From positions 22,836 to 86,835 of the forward strand of contig JAIQDT010009098.1 in the NCBI GenBank assembly GCA_021521415.1: 64,000 nucleotides of DNA, given 5' to 3'. The position numbers and the translations under genes are program-made. Origin of the DNA: Bidens hawaiensis. Lineage: Eukaryota; Streptophyta; Magnoliopsida; Asterales; Asteraceae. Below, one piece after another: positions 45,721 to 57,394 of the stretch. The stretch's first letter is position 1; the number at the start of each line of letters is the position of its first letter. The notes beneath the pieces are model-generated. The model was not told the origin of the DNA and ran no database searches. It saw only the letters and a list, made by a program, of their open reading frames with translations.

Positions 45721-48640
45721 GGAAGATGATCAATTAAATATTATCATAAACACTAGGGTTACTAACCCTAAGCCGTCTAGAGAGAGTCAAGAAGACACTT
45801 GAACTTTTAAAATATGAGCATAGTTGCCCGAATAGCATGTCATACTTTTAGGTAAACATAATAAAAAAAAAGGTAAAGTATTCAGATGCTTACTATATCC
45901 TTATTCTTTTTATTCCAAAATATCTTATATTACCTAGAAAAAGTATAACATACAAACGACAGAATTTAAAGATTATGGTCACAATTAGTGAAAAGAAGAA
46001 CCAGAAAGAAGGTGGTGGTGAAGTGGTGCTAAGTAAACCACCACCGCCCAAAACAACGAATTATCAAGTTCATCTTCAACCTACATAACCCAGCATCCTA
46101 ATTCGCCCAATTCGTTCCATGTTCGATTGTTTTAGGTTAGGGGTTTTATTATATTGTTAATAACGATCACATGCCCTAATTTACTTACCTGGATAAGTTG
46201 ATAATTGATGACGAACAAAAACTTGACCGGAACTGTTTGACTTCGACTCCTGTGAAACTAGTGAGTGTAAGATGAAAAGAAAAGATTGAACTTGAACTTT
46301 TGAAATTTTCCGGTGGCCGGTGAAAGACACCGGAGGTGACTGGTAAGAATGCAAGTCAAGAGAAGAAGAAGAAGAAGAAGATAGGGCAATTAAAAGTAAT
46401 AATTAATTTTTTGACAGTGTAAAAAGGAGGCTCATAAAAACACCGAGTCAGAGTTGAGTAAAAACAAATGTTAACATTTATTGTATCTATATTAATTAAT
46501 ATATATTAACAAACAAACTTTCGTTTTTCAAAAGAGCTTCTTTATTATTTATTTGTTTTTTTGAATCGTTTCAAACCAAAAATTATACTGAAAACGTTAA
46601 TATAATGGTAAATTTTTTATCTCAATGAAAAAATAATTTGGCCATAAAATTTATCAAAGTGAAAGAGAAACAATGGTCATATTTGTTTATTTTGCTATAG
46701 ACATCTAACTTTAAAAAAATTTTGGCGATGAACCAAGTGGAATCCGAATTGCCTTATTAAATGGGTAATGAGAATTTAAATGATAGTTGTATATGTTTCA
46801 TTGAGAAAGATTTGCTTAGGAATGTCAAGTTAGATGATGGTATGGTTATATTTCAAAAAATGAAAATTCGGAGAGAACCATTTATATTTTAGTTATGCAT
46901 TTTTAATTACATTTCCTGTACTTTTTTTGTTATATGATATTTTGATTGATTATCCTTTTCTTTTATATTACCCCACTTGATTTGACTCGACCAGAACGAC
47001 CGAATCAAACTGGAAAAAAAATTATATACGGATTTAACTCGACCCGAATGACTGAGCCGGTCCGAAAAAAATTTAAATACCGATAGTCAACTAAGTACCA
47101 ACCTAAAATATTTTCGATCCCTGTGAAAACATTTTCTGGATCCGTCACTGTTCATATTCGGCTCTTAAACTGGTGCTAAATTCGGTTCCAAATGGGTTCT
47201 TGTGCCTAGATCAAATCCTAACTGACAAGTCATGTCGATTCTTTGGGTTTATTTTCGTACAATAATGAATTATCCGATACCGATCAAATTTGCGTTGACT
47301 CATTGTTGCAACGACCTAATTTACCGACTGAATAACCTTCCTTTTAAACATGTTATTTTTCATATCATAATTTATACAAGTGTCGTTACTATTATCAACG
47401 TCTACTAACTTATTTTCTGAGCTTAATGACAATACCGCATCGGACTTAACTGATATCAACCAAATTTGCGTTAATCTAACAATCTAATCTAATCCAATCT
47501 AACAATTCTAATAAAAGAAAATAATAATAATTTATATATGACAGTTTTAGATATCAGATAATTTATATATGGCTATATTTTCCCGCCTAAAATCCTAATC
47601 TTTAGATATCCATGGGTTATAGTTCGGGTCATATAATAACCAAATGCGCTGCAGAACAGAAACATTCCCAATTAGTCATAGCCCTAATTCCAATTGATTA
47701 TCCTGTAGGTTAAATTATGAATACACTTTTGACATGTTATTCAATTCATTTGATTGAGGGTGTTCTGTATGTCATTGAATTGATTTATACGTGATTGTTA
47801 TATTTGATGTGTTTTATCTTAATTGAATGGTTTCATTGTTGTTTTTATGTTGTGAATTTGTAAAGGGACATTTGTTATGGAGATGCTCTTCTGAAAATTC
47901 ATATATTTAACTTTGTTGGCAAATAGTCAAACACTTGATTTGGACTATCTGAAAGTGAACTGTTATTACTTATGATTAGTTATCTCTGGATTACATTTTT
48001 GTATAAATTCTGGAAATGCCATTAGTAAAGATAGGGCAAAGACCTGGCGATGTTGAGATCATTTACGCATCAACAGCGAAGGCAAGAAGCAAGTTCAACT
48101 GAAAGTAGGTGCTCAGTTACCGACAAGTGTAGCGTGTCTATAAAGTAGCAGTACTGGAAAAATTATATGCAGGTCAGCGAGTAACCAACTGACCCAAAGC
48201 TATTTTGACCCGTTACCCAACTCGCCCAATTAACCAACTTTACTGATTAGATTTATATATTTATATTTTCAAGCACTCACAGACACATAGAGAATGATCG
48301 CCCATTCTTACAAATTTGTCATGGTCTGCAACTACTCTTTGAGTCAAGTGAAGAAAAAGGTTACGCTGGGTATATAATATTTCTATTAAACATGTTTTAG
48401 TGAGTTTATTTTTTCTAAATTAGAGATAAGGATCTTTGGTTGCCATGTTTTATAATGGATTTCAATAATTTTCATTTCAACATATGAACTGTTTTCATTC
48501 ATGCAAATGATACAAGATATTGATCTACTGTTGTAATGCTGCTTACATGTTTTTGGTTCAATTGATATAGAACTCTAAATGATATTAACTGATATGGTTT
48601 ATAATCACGGATTCTAATGTTTGGTGTCAGTTTCTTTCAG
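45721..48640. other. Upstream and non-coding part of duplication unit 2
   Basis: Immediate upstream flank of the F-box gene (45721-46060, absent from unit 1), then sequence matching 38226-41033. A stretch of about 36 bp near 47757-47795 is extra relative to unit 1. No gene seen. Confidence 0.5.
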
Positions 48641-48727
48641 GATGATGGATCAACAGTATCAATATTTTCTATTACGTGAAGCAATGCCAATGACTGCTTC
48701 ACCAATGGTTTCAAGGAGCTTCTAACA
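48641..48727 (+). pseudogene. Exon relic resembling SCY1-like pseudokinase, copy 2
   Basis: Duplicate of 41034-41120 with one visible base change (attacgtgaag for attacgcgaag). It keeps the ttctttcag acceptor and gtaagt donor. Confidence 0.45.
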
Positions 48728-50536
48728 GTAAGTTACTTGTCACATGCTACTTTTTTTTGAAATTTGTGTTGGCACGTGGTAAAATATATTTTTTGCTTTA
48801 TATTAGTTAACTAATATTAAGACCTTAACATAATGTTTAATGATGATTCTTGGTTATTTTGCTTGAAGCTACCATATGCGTTGTGTAAAAGCAAACTACA
48901 GGTGCAAGTTATGCAACATCTCACACTTGTCCCTATTGTCATGTGATCGAGTGTGGCAAAACTTCTTGGTTGGTAGGATTTATTTAGTTACTTCATTGAG
49001 ATTCTGAAAGATTATTTTTACTTGATTTTAATTTTCATTTCAAAAGATTGATTCAAAATGTCCTGAGTTGGATATGTTTTTAGAGTGCTTTTATTTGATG
49101 ATCTTTAATAACCTACGTGCAGAGTAAGTAGCTAATACTGCAGCTTGCTTAAATAAGTTACATCAAATTTTGCTGATAAATTATTATTTGTAGGAATGAA
49201 GAACTTCCTATAATGCATCAGTTCATTGAGAAGTCTAGACGCTCAAGCACACAAAGCTCGCTTAACTAAAATTGTAGAACTCTGTTTGGCTTCTATAGGC
49301 GAAATCATGAGTGTGGTTGTTAGGATTTTGTTATCTGCTTTAAAGGTAACTAATAGTCTGCTGGTTTATCAGTAATTAGCAGTGGTTAGTCCGACTTGTG
49401 TAATAAGAATATATTTAGTTTTTTCTTAGGTAGTTGAAATGGTGGGAGTGCATGATCGCTAAAGTTACTGCAAATTTGAGCTTGAATTAGGTTTCTTTTT
49501 TATATTGCTCATTTGCTTGCAATGAGCAATGAGAGTCAGAAAAGTTTCTGTTTTAATCTTTCTTTGTTTTTATCTTTCTTAACAAACATATGTTGGTACA
49601 TGTTTCTTAGAGCTTAAGCTTCCATCAAGAGAATGATTTAGAGATGGCTTCTGGAACCTTCTTAAATAGTATGGATAGTTGAATACTGCTATGGTGGTGC
49701 AGGAACTAATAGCCTGTTACTTTCTTATGAGGCAATGAATTTAAATGAAAATCTGAAGTCTATCTATGTTTTAGAGCTAATGTGTTACAATATATCTGGA
49801 TACATTTCACTAATTCTTTTATTTAAAAAATTAACATTAGGTGCTAAAAATTTTACAAAAAATACCCAAGTCAGCCGGAAAAAAGCTAGCTACGAGAGGG
49901 GGTGTGTTATCTAACAAGGGTATATATTCAATGTCTTCCTGTCCCTCCAGATCGTTTGCTGGCTTTTTAAAGATTTGGTGACTTAAAACATAAGTTGTAT
50001 GCGCTAATAGCTAGAGATACTGTAGACTTTTATGAAAAAAAATCATATATGCTGTTATTCTAAAAAATATAATCACTACATTTTGTAAGTGTATTAGACT
50101 ATTTTTAGGATATCTTAATGCCGATGCTTAAAAAGGTCTTGAGGCAAGTGGAAAATATCAAAGTTCAATGACTGGGACGCCAACTTTGGAGTCTCTTGAG
50201 GCTGAAGTAAATGATTTGCAATTTGTCGCGGCACAAAAGCATGACTTGAGGAGATGAAAACGCCTTTCATCATCAGTTTGTACAATACATTTCATTTATG
50301 TTTTACCTTTAGTTTTAATGTTTTATTCATTTCTTTCAAATAGCTCATTTTATTTATTTTTAACATTTGACAAAATCGTGTGTATTACAAATCATATAAG
50401 ATATATGTGTATATACTATTTTGGGCTTTAATCATAAGGAGTATTAGAAAAGCCTTCAATTGAATTGCAAAGTAAAAAAGAGGGGTCAAAAATTGAAACC
50501 CTATGAAGCGCCGCACCATAAATAGTTGAAACCAGA
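48728..50536. other. Intron-like sequence with further decayed exon-like pieces
   Basis: Downstream of the duplication, 49194-49345 has an acceptor-like ttatttgtag followed by NEELPIMHQFIEKSRR and, after a frame change, ARLTKIVELCLASIGEIMSV. At 50170-50255 the plus strand reads SSMTGTPTLESLEAEVNDLQ and then stops. These look like remnants of one or more host exons on the plus strand, perhaps the same lost gene as the relic at 48641. I do not recognise the family. Confidence 0.35.
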
Positions 50537-50936
50537 GTGAAATTAGGCATCTGTTTTACTGACTCGGAGAATGAGGCGAGAGAGGTTCAAGGGTTTTTAG
50601 AGGGTTGGTGCCGCCTCTCTCCGCCAATGATTTCAATTATCTTTCCAAACTCAATCCCAAACATATACATGCGTATGCAGAGAGAGAGAGTGTGTATATA
50701 TGTATGTCTTGTATGGTATGTATGCATATGCATTAACAATCCCAAATCCAAACCCAACCCAACCCAACCCAACTATGAAACACGAGGCAGTGATGATTGA
50801 ATGTGATCCGAGTCAGCAAGGGTTGAGATACTCCGCAGCTTGGCGTGGCAGAATCGGAGGAGGGCGAGTGCCTCGCAACCTCTGTTGCAGCCATGGCGGT
50901 TTAATCCTTCTTGTTTTGATTGTAAAACAGATCTGA
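50537..50936 (+). other. Possible short coding region, unrecognised
   Basis: An ATG at about 50775 opens MKHEAVMIECDPSQQGLRYS, followed by AAWRGRIGGGRVPRN and a hydrophobic end, about 53 residues. Upstream is an AG/GT microsatellite and an 'aacccaaccc' run. It resembles a first exon with leader sequence more than a whole gene. No homology is claimed. Confidence 0.2.
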
Positions 50937-51068
50937 GCCTTATTTCCTCAAATTTTTATTTTTATTTTTGTTGAATAAGGAGCTGAGCCGAGTCTTCTTC
51001 GTCCTGATAAAGTGATATGGTTCATTGTTCATGTCTTTTTGGTCTTGTTTATGTTCTATACAAAATTA

Positions 51069-51483
51069 GGGGTGTTTGGATGAGTTTTTTAGAGTATGTC
51101 TGAGATTAAGTTTGAAAAATGTTTATTGGATTACTGGCTTTTTCAAAAAAACAATTTTGAAAAGCTAGAATTTGGGGCTTTTAAAAACTGCTTTTCAACC
51201 ATTTTAAAAATCTAAAATATCTAAAATAAGAGTTTTTTTTTATTATTAAACACATTTTAATTTATTGGTTTTTTAAAATCACCAATAAACCTATATGCAT
51301 TTTTCAAACTCAATCCCAAAAATGCTCTTAAATTGCATTTTTGTTTATTTTTTTTTAAAGCAAAAGACACTTTTGAAAACCTTTAATTTGAAGTTTTTGG
51401 TGGAGCGATGTCAAACACATTTTGCTTTTCAACAAACAAATAAGCAAATAAGCAAGTTTTAAAAGCTTATCTAAACATTCCCT
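51069..51483. mobile_element. Tourist-like MITE (PIF/Harbinger type)
   Basis: The ends GGGGTGTTTGGATGAG and (reverse complement of the right end) GGGAATGTTTAGATAAG form imperfect TIRs. TTA lies on both sides (51066-51068 and 51484-51486). The interior is rich in 'cttttcaa/ttgaaaag' words. 415 bp, no coding. Confidence 0.6.
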
Positions 51484-51604
51484 TATTTTTATGTATGTTA
51501 CATGTACGCTCATGTGAGGATGTAAGCTTGATGACACTTGTTTATGACTTTAAGTTATTGAATAAAAGAACAATTTGCTACGTTTTTTACTTTTAAATTA
51601 TAGG

Positions 51605-51843
51605 TTAACAAAGTCGTATGGTTTGAAATAAGCTTTAAGAAATTGGTACAAAGATTTACATCAGTTTTGCTCGAACTTGGGTTCAAACAATCCATTTTGG
51701 ATCACTCACTTTTTGCCTACAAGAAAGGAAAGTTGTTTGCTGGTGCTCTCATTATCATAGTAAGATTTGAGAAAAGAAAAAAAAAATACATGAGCCAAAA
51801 ACCCATCTTGGTGAAAGCCTTACCATCGGGCTGGATGTGGTAA
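51605..51843 (+). pseudogene. Ty1/copia reverse transcriptase fragment
   Basis: It reads SYGLK-stop-ALRNWYKDLHQ and then, after a frame shift, LLELGFKQSILDHSLFAYKKG. This is the YGLKQ...W...F...LGF..S..D.SLF segment of copia reverse transcriptase. A stop replaces the usual Q and there is at least one frameshift, so it is dead. Confidence 0.7.
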
Positions 51844-52383
51844 TCCCATACCTATGCACGTTTTTAAAATCGTGTCCTATAGCTGTTGGGATTTTTGATG
51901 TACATTTTTAGTTTGCCATTCTAATTCTTTTATAGTTTATTAATAACAAATATTACAAATTAGAATTAGAATTAGATAAATTGCACAAATAATCGAATAT
52001 GACAAATTGTATATACATACTTCACAACATAAAAAATATAAATAATATCAATAACTACATACTTATAAGAAAAAAAGATTATTTTTCTATATAAATCAAC
52101 CTGTTAAAATGAAGCATTAATAGACAAGGATTAAAGGATATAAAATACAATAAAAAAAATTCGGGTATATGTTTAGGATAAACGAGTATGAGGTTTTGGG
52201 TAATCAGGTTGGATATCATCTAGCTTCATACCAGGCCCATACCCAAGAAACATTTTAATTTCTAATCTCATATCCAGTCCATACCCATCGGGATACCCGT
52301 TCCATATATTTCGGGTTTTGGGCATGCCCCATTGGGTTTGGGCTTTTATTGCCACCCATAATGGGACCAAATGTACCTAGTAA
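51844..52383. other. AT-rich insertion between two copia fragments
   Basis: Separates the reverse transcriptase and RNase H pieces. At 52150-52345 there is a patch of 'gggtatgg / ccatacccg' words resembling the repeats at 7989 and 13847. No boundaries were identified. Confidence 0.35.
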
Positions 52384-52680
52384 ATGACCTTAGCCGGTTT
52401 GTGTTCGACCCTCGCTAGAGCCATTTGGATGTCATGCTGGGTACTACGATATAAAAGGCAATGCAGGGACAAGACATTTTGCTTCCTAAAGACTGGAACA
52501 AACTTGGTCGCATATTGTGATGTTAACTTGTTAAGAAGCCCCTTTACAAGAAGATTATCAAACAGATATCTTCTATTCCTTGGAGTGGCTCTCGTCTCTT
52601 GGAAGTCCAAGAAACAATCGGTTGTTTCTCGCTCCTCGGCTTAAGCAAAATACGGAGCTATGGCGACCACAACTAGCTAG
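52384..52680 (+). pseudogene. Ty1/copia RNase H fragment
   Basis: The plus strand reads YCDVNLLRSPFTRRLSNRYL, then FLGVALVSWKSKKQSVVSRS, SSA and a stop, continuing AKYGAMAT in frame. This corresponds to the copia RNase H motif (D-W...SW.SKKQ..VS.S.AEAEY). The second catalytic D and the E of AEAEY are changed or lost, so it is a decayed fragment, probably of the element at 51605. Confidence 0.75.
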
Positions 52681-52842
52681 ATTTTACGGATGTGATGGCT
52701 CTTAAGAAGTCTTGAAACTAAACAAATTGGACCCATATCACTTTATTGTGACAACCAAGTGGCCCCACACATCCCTAATAATCCGGTCTTTCATGAGCGC
52801 ATGAGACATGAAGATGAATTGTTATATTTCCAAGGAACAAAA

Positions 52843-52982
52843 TTTGAGCCCCCCTTGTTTTTTGCGCAGTGGTGTGAATTTACATGTTTTCGCCCGAAAA
52901 TTTGTATACATAGTGTAAATTTACCTATTTTGACTTAAAATTTGAGGCCCCCCCGGATGAACACGTCCAAGCTTCGCCTTAT
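52843..52982. mobile_element. Truncated copy of the hAT MITE family
   Basis: Shares gtgtaaatttac, 'aatttgaggccccccc' and the right-end sequence ccaagcttcgcc with 7126-7318 and 21441-21783. The outer TIR tip (actg) is missing and no target duplication is visible. Confidence 0.6.
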
Positions 52983-53039
52983 AAGTAAAGGTTTTCTTTT
53001 CAGATAGAATAAGGAGCACAATGACTTAATCTTTTACTC

Positions 53040-53260
53040 GACAAGTCGGGCCTACAAAATCCACATGCTCCAGCTTGCGGAGAGTATAGTAGAGGGTTCA
53101 ATACTTGGTTGTCGGATTGGATCTCCTTGTTTTTTATAAACTCCTAATAAGCATTAAAACATTCCACCACATCATCGAACCCATTGCAATTTAAATCCAC
53201 AACTCGTCCGAGTGAAGCTACCATATGTGTGAAACGAAATGATAATCCATTAACAAACTT
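53040..53260 (-). pseudogene. Decayed retroelement gag-like fragment
   Basis: The minus strand reads FVNGLSFRFTHMVASLGRV, then VDLNCNGFDDVVECFNAY, a TAG stop, then EFIKNKEIQSDNQVLNPLLY in the same frame. The GFDDVV...NAY...K pattern is like the gag region of plant retroelements. No zinc knuckle was found. Assignment is tentative. Confidence 0.4.
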
Positions 53261-53499
53261 TTTCGCTTACCTTGTTTATTCAATTTAAATCCACAACTCG
53301 TTCTTGGTTTTGTTGGCATCCCCCATACGTTATAAGAATTGTAAATTTATTGGATTCACGTTACCCAAATTGTATAGTTATCAAAGTCAACGTCAGACCA
53401 ACGACCATCGACTCGTACTTTCTTCGGTTGGAAGTAGTTGCAGTGTAACTGGTTCCGCCCGATCACTTTTGATCAACCTTCGTTTCTTCGACCACAAGT

Positions 53500-54025
53500 T
53501 TGATTGATATTTGATGGCTTAAAGTTTCCCACGATCCCGTTCCACTCTGATACTGTTGCTACAACGATGCAGCTAAAAACAAGAGTATGAAAATCTAAGA
53601 GTATATCCGAACCAGAGCTTCTACACCTGCTAAGAATCAAAGAAAACATGACCGACTAGTCTCACCGTAGGATGGGGTCTCAAACGATCAACCTCCAGTG
53701 TGAAAATCAGTGATATGATTCGATTATAAGGTTGAAGGAGTGTAAAGAGAGAGTTAAGAGAAAACAGGATGAAGATAGAATGAGAATACCTTTGGTGAAG
53801 TGTTCCATATATAGGCAGTCGGAAGAATCCATGGGGGAAGCTAAAGCTTCTTAAGAGGAAAATGTCAGCTTTCCTTTCAGCTTGCGCAGGCTCGGTGTAT
53901 GCCATTTCCATATAAGCTTTGCTCAGCTTTTATTTGTCTTCTTGTTACTTTTGCTTTATGGAAGACACAAGCTTTTGTCAGCTATGACTTTATCTTACAT
54001 TACTGTAGAAGGGAGCTTCCCTGTC
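53500..54025. other. Decayed LTR-like sequence left of the solo LTR
   Basis: Non-coding. It is rich in 'aagctt' words and has tccatatataggca near 53808 (a TATA-like site on the minus strand). It continues on the other side of the solo LTR at 55926, so the solo LTR inserted into an older retroelement. Confidence 0.45.
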
Positions 54026-55920
54026 TGTAACATTTGTATTTTTTAGAGTAATAAATAAAAGGAAATTTATTATTACGTATGTGTCGTTAATTTGATTGTT
54101 GTGTGTAAATGTTGGATAATAATTGGATGTGAAAGTATGAGTGGGTTGTGGGGCCCATAGCCCCTTATATATAACCTAACCCTCCACCCTTTCACCATTT
54201 CCTCCCTTTCACAACACACACCCTCAAGCACACACACACACACACACACATACACACACACACCCATTCTCTCTAACACCCGAATACAATCTCGATCTAA
54301 AAGAAGGAAGAACCTCGTGTGTGAACGCCATCAAGCAACAAGAATCACCACCAAATCCTCGGGTTAGCCCAGATCCGAACCAAACCCGAAGCAAAAGGTG
54401 AGTTTTGGGCTTTAAAGGTTAAGTTTTGTGGTTGAGTTTGACATGCAAACTGATAGAACGATAGATCGGGTCGTGAGAGGCTAGAAAAATGTAAAATTGA
54501 AGGGTCGAGTGTTAACGGGTTCGTTATATGACAAAAGATGAGGTTTGGACTAAGTAAAACACGGGTATACAAAGTTGGTACGACCCAAAACCCATAGAAA
54601 GGGTAAAATGGGGCCCTAAGGAAAAGTCACGGAGGAAAATGGCTTTAAAATGGTAAAAATGGAGAAAGGTAGAGATTTCGCATCGCATGCTATGCGAAGC
54701 GAAATCCCGTGCGAAGCGATATGGCCATGCGAAATTTCATGCGATTCATTTTCTGATGCATTTTTGGTAAATGACCGTTAATGAAAATAAATTTTTTCTG
54801 ATTCAGCTCAACCCCAGCCAGGGGCTCTGCCCCTTGGACCCAGCTAGGGGCTACTACCTCTAGACCCCGCTACCAGTGGCGCTGCCCCCGGACAACCCGT
54901 TAGTGGAGGGTTTCATTAACTTAGATGTAGGAAGTAGTAGTAATGGATAATTGACACACGTAATGTATTTTACAGTTAGCGTGCATAACTAAGGAAGGGC
55001 GTTACCATTAACGGCTAGAGAAACCAACTCCAGGTGAGTTCTAGCCCCCTTTATCTGTTATGTTTTTGGGGCTGTATGCATACTCCTATGTGATAGATAA
55101 TACACCAACTTGATTAGCAAGTGTATGATACGTGTATGGTTGTGTATTGAATGTATTATTACATAATGATTGTATGAATGAGTATGCATGTATTTATAAT
55201 TAGAAGATATGTAAAGTATGCATGAATGATAAATGTATGGTTATTCGAGACAGAAGGGACCAGACCCTTATAATATCTGAGATGTTAGGGACCAAACCCT
55301 CATAATATCTGAGATGTTAGGGCCCAGACCCTCATAATATCTGAGATGATAGGGACCAGACCCTCATAATATCTGAGATGTTAGGGACCAGACCCTTACA
55401 ATATCTGAGATGTTAGGGACCAGGCCCTTATAATATCTGTGATGTTTAGGATAGAATAGCTTATGGTATACCATAGGGTTTATGAAATAAAGTATGTAAG
55501 TACGTATGCATGTATATAAAGTATGTATGAAAGAGGTAATAACAGGTAAGGTATGAATATGTATCTTCGGACACGTATGAGTAAGGATATGAATGTAATA
55601 TATGTTAATTGATTAACTAGAATTCACTTAGCGTAGCTGACTTTTAGTATGCACGCAGGAAAATAGATTGAGGCAGCTGGCTTGAGGAGAGACACGTGGC
55701 ATGAGCTAAAGAGACTGGCATATATGAAGAAATGTCATGACTGTTTTATGTTAATGTTTATTAAAAGACAACTTGTATGTTAAGACATGATTTGATGTTT
55801 TGTAATGAAATGCATGAAGTTTTAATTATTCCGCGAAAGTTTTAATTAACTTTGATTTTAGGACTGCGTTTATGAATAAATCCAACGCCAAAGTAGGGTT
55901 ACCGGAAACGGGGCCTTACA
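54026..55920 (+). mobile_element. Solo LTR (family S), opposite orientation
   Basis: It starts TGTAACATTTG and ends ggggccttaca. Flanked by a perfect 5 bp duplication CTGTC (54021-54025 and 55921-55925), with no internal domain, 1895 bp. It matches 26277-27378 plus 34069-34955 in reverse complement, including the gcgaagcgaaat words (54690-54730) and the tandem repeat at 55250-55445. A CA microsatellite lies at 54230-54265. Confidence 0.85.
55250..55445. repeat. Tandem repeat of about 32 bp inside the solo LTR
   Basis: Six units of 'agggaccagaccctcataat' plus 'atctgagatgtt', with small changes. The same array in reverse orientation is at 26760-26915 (about five units). Confidence 0.85.
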
Positions 55921-55925
55921 CTGTC

Positions 55926-56772
55926 AACTCAGAAACCTTGTTGGGCAAGTGTCAAGCTTCTCCTCTCGAAGCTTATGTTTATTGCTTTCTTGTTCCTAAG
56001 CTTCCTGGCTTATAAGCTTGTGTTAGTTGTTCCTTTATTCTTAAGCTTCTTTAGCTTGTGGGTAGGGGTACCCACGTCATCAGCCCCTCAGTCAAAGGTA
56101 TTTGGATTGTAAGGACGAATGCTTGTGACTTAACTCCTTTTCTTTTTTGGGATTTTGGCCCCCCGGGCGTTTAATGCTTTTGGGCTCTGCGACATGCCTC
56201 TTCATAGACCAATGCATATACCCATTTTGCTATTTTGGACTTGTGTATTGAAGTCCTTAAGCTGGAAAATGTTTATAACGTATGGTCCGGAAGCCAGAAG
56301 CTTGTGGCTCGGAGCTTCTGATGCTGAAGCTTAGGGCTAGAAGCTAAATATGGTGTTGACCTATCATATGCTATATTGTTTGTTTTGTGATTTCGTTATG
56401 TTTCTTTTCTTTTGAAAGCTGGAAGCTCATGAGTTTAAGACTCAATATTTTATTCTAAGGATGAGAGCTTGAAGCGTCCTTTGAAAAACTGTTAGTTATT
56501 ATTGTGATGTATTAATATGACGGCTGCTGCTTGCCTTGTCCAATTGGTTTGACCTTTGTGTTAGGAACTCATTATGCAGCCGACTGACATAGCTATAGCT
56601 ATGTTAATCATTACCTCCCACCTGTCCAGATTATTAGGGATTTTAAATTCAAAAAATCCCTTTATAACCCTAGAGGACCACCACTTTCATCATATTCCTT
56701 TATTTTCGATTAATTATCACCGGTTACAACTTCCTTTTTCGGCGGTTTCTTCCTTGTTTCATTCCTTTATTT
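55926..56772. other. Decayed LTR/leader of an older gypsy element
   Basis: Continuation of 53500-54025, with many 'gaagctt/aagcttc' words and no coding frame. It precedes the gag-like relic at 56812. Confidence 0.4.
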
Positions 56773-56811
56773 ATGATAGAAGCTATTTTTACTCTTTTGT
56801 TTTCGTCAATT

Positions 56812-57394
56812 ATGGGTTCAAAAGGTGATATGGCGACTCAATTTTCGAAACTAACCCAACCAAAACTTGACCGGTTTTGCTATGATTATGGGATTGGGGC
56901 TGATATTAAGCCAGAGTTACCCAAATATTCTACTCCCGTGTCTGGTTTTCCTCCCAACAAAATCTCCATTTATACTCGTTATTTTGACCTATGTAACCTT
57001 CAGTATCCTTTTACTAAGTTTTTCATGAGGCGTTTTGAAGCATCACAGCATTTCTCTTGGTCAGTTAGCCCCTGTTGGGGTTGCTCGGATACTGCATTTT
57101 GAGGTAGTATGTCGTTCTCTTGGGTATGATACTGACATTTTGATGTACCAAAGGGTTTTTCAATTGGCTAAGAATGGAAACTAGTTTTCCGTGGAGAAGA
57201 CTCGTTGTGAAACGGGATTGATTTCAAGTACGGCTGGGCTCACTTCCCCATGGAAAGATAAGTTCTTTTTTGTTTTGGAATCCATTTTGCCATTTTCCAC
57301 AGTTTGGAGGAAACATAAACTTGCTTTGAACCATGCTGAGCCAAAGGTTGAGGTTCTTGATGCTGCTTTTTTGGAGAACCTTCGTTCTATTTAG
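56812..57394 (+). pseudogene. Gag-region relic of a gypsy-type retroelement (PF04195-like)
   Basis: It opens MGSKGDMATQFSKLTQPKL, continues FCYDYGIGADIKPELPKY, KISIYTRYFDLCNLQYPFTKFF, then a frame change to VGVARILHFEVVCRSLGYD, a stop after QLAKNGN, and resumes TSPWKDKFFFVLESILPF and VWRKHKLALNHAEPK. This pattern matches the plant domain called 'putative gypsy type transposon' that lies at the start of some gypsy polyproteins. At least one frameshift and one in-frame stop are present, so it is inactive. No pol domain follows. Confidence 0.6.

Larger units (their letters stand above)
41413..49020. repeat. Tandem segmental duplication, unit 2
   Basis: Repeats 34339-41412 with high identity. 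The junction reads tttttactttcttcg: the right end of the unit (tttttacttgat) and its left end (cttcctttcttcg) share only 'ctt', so the duplication arose at microhomology. The copy starts inside the solo LTR, so the LTR insertion predates the duplication. Confidence 0.9.

Noticed and set aside
50587..50772. Frame on the minus strand opposite 50537-50800
   Set aside because: Produced by AG/GT and 'aaccc' microsatellites.
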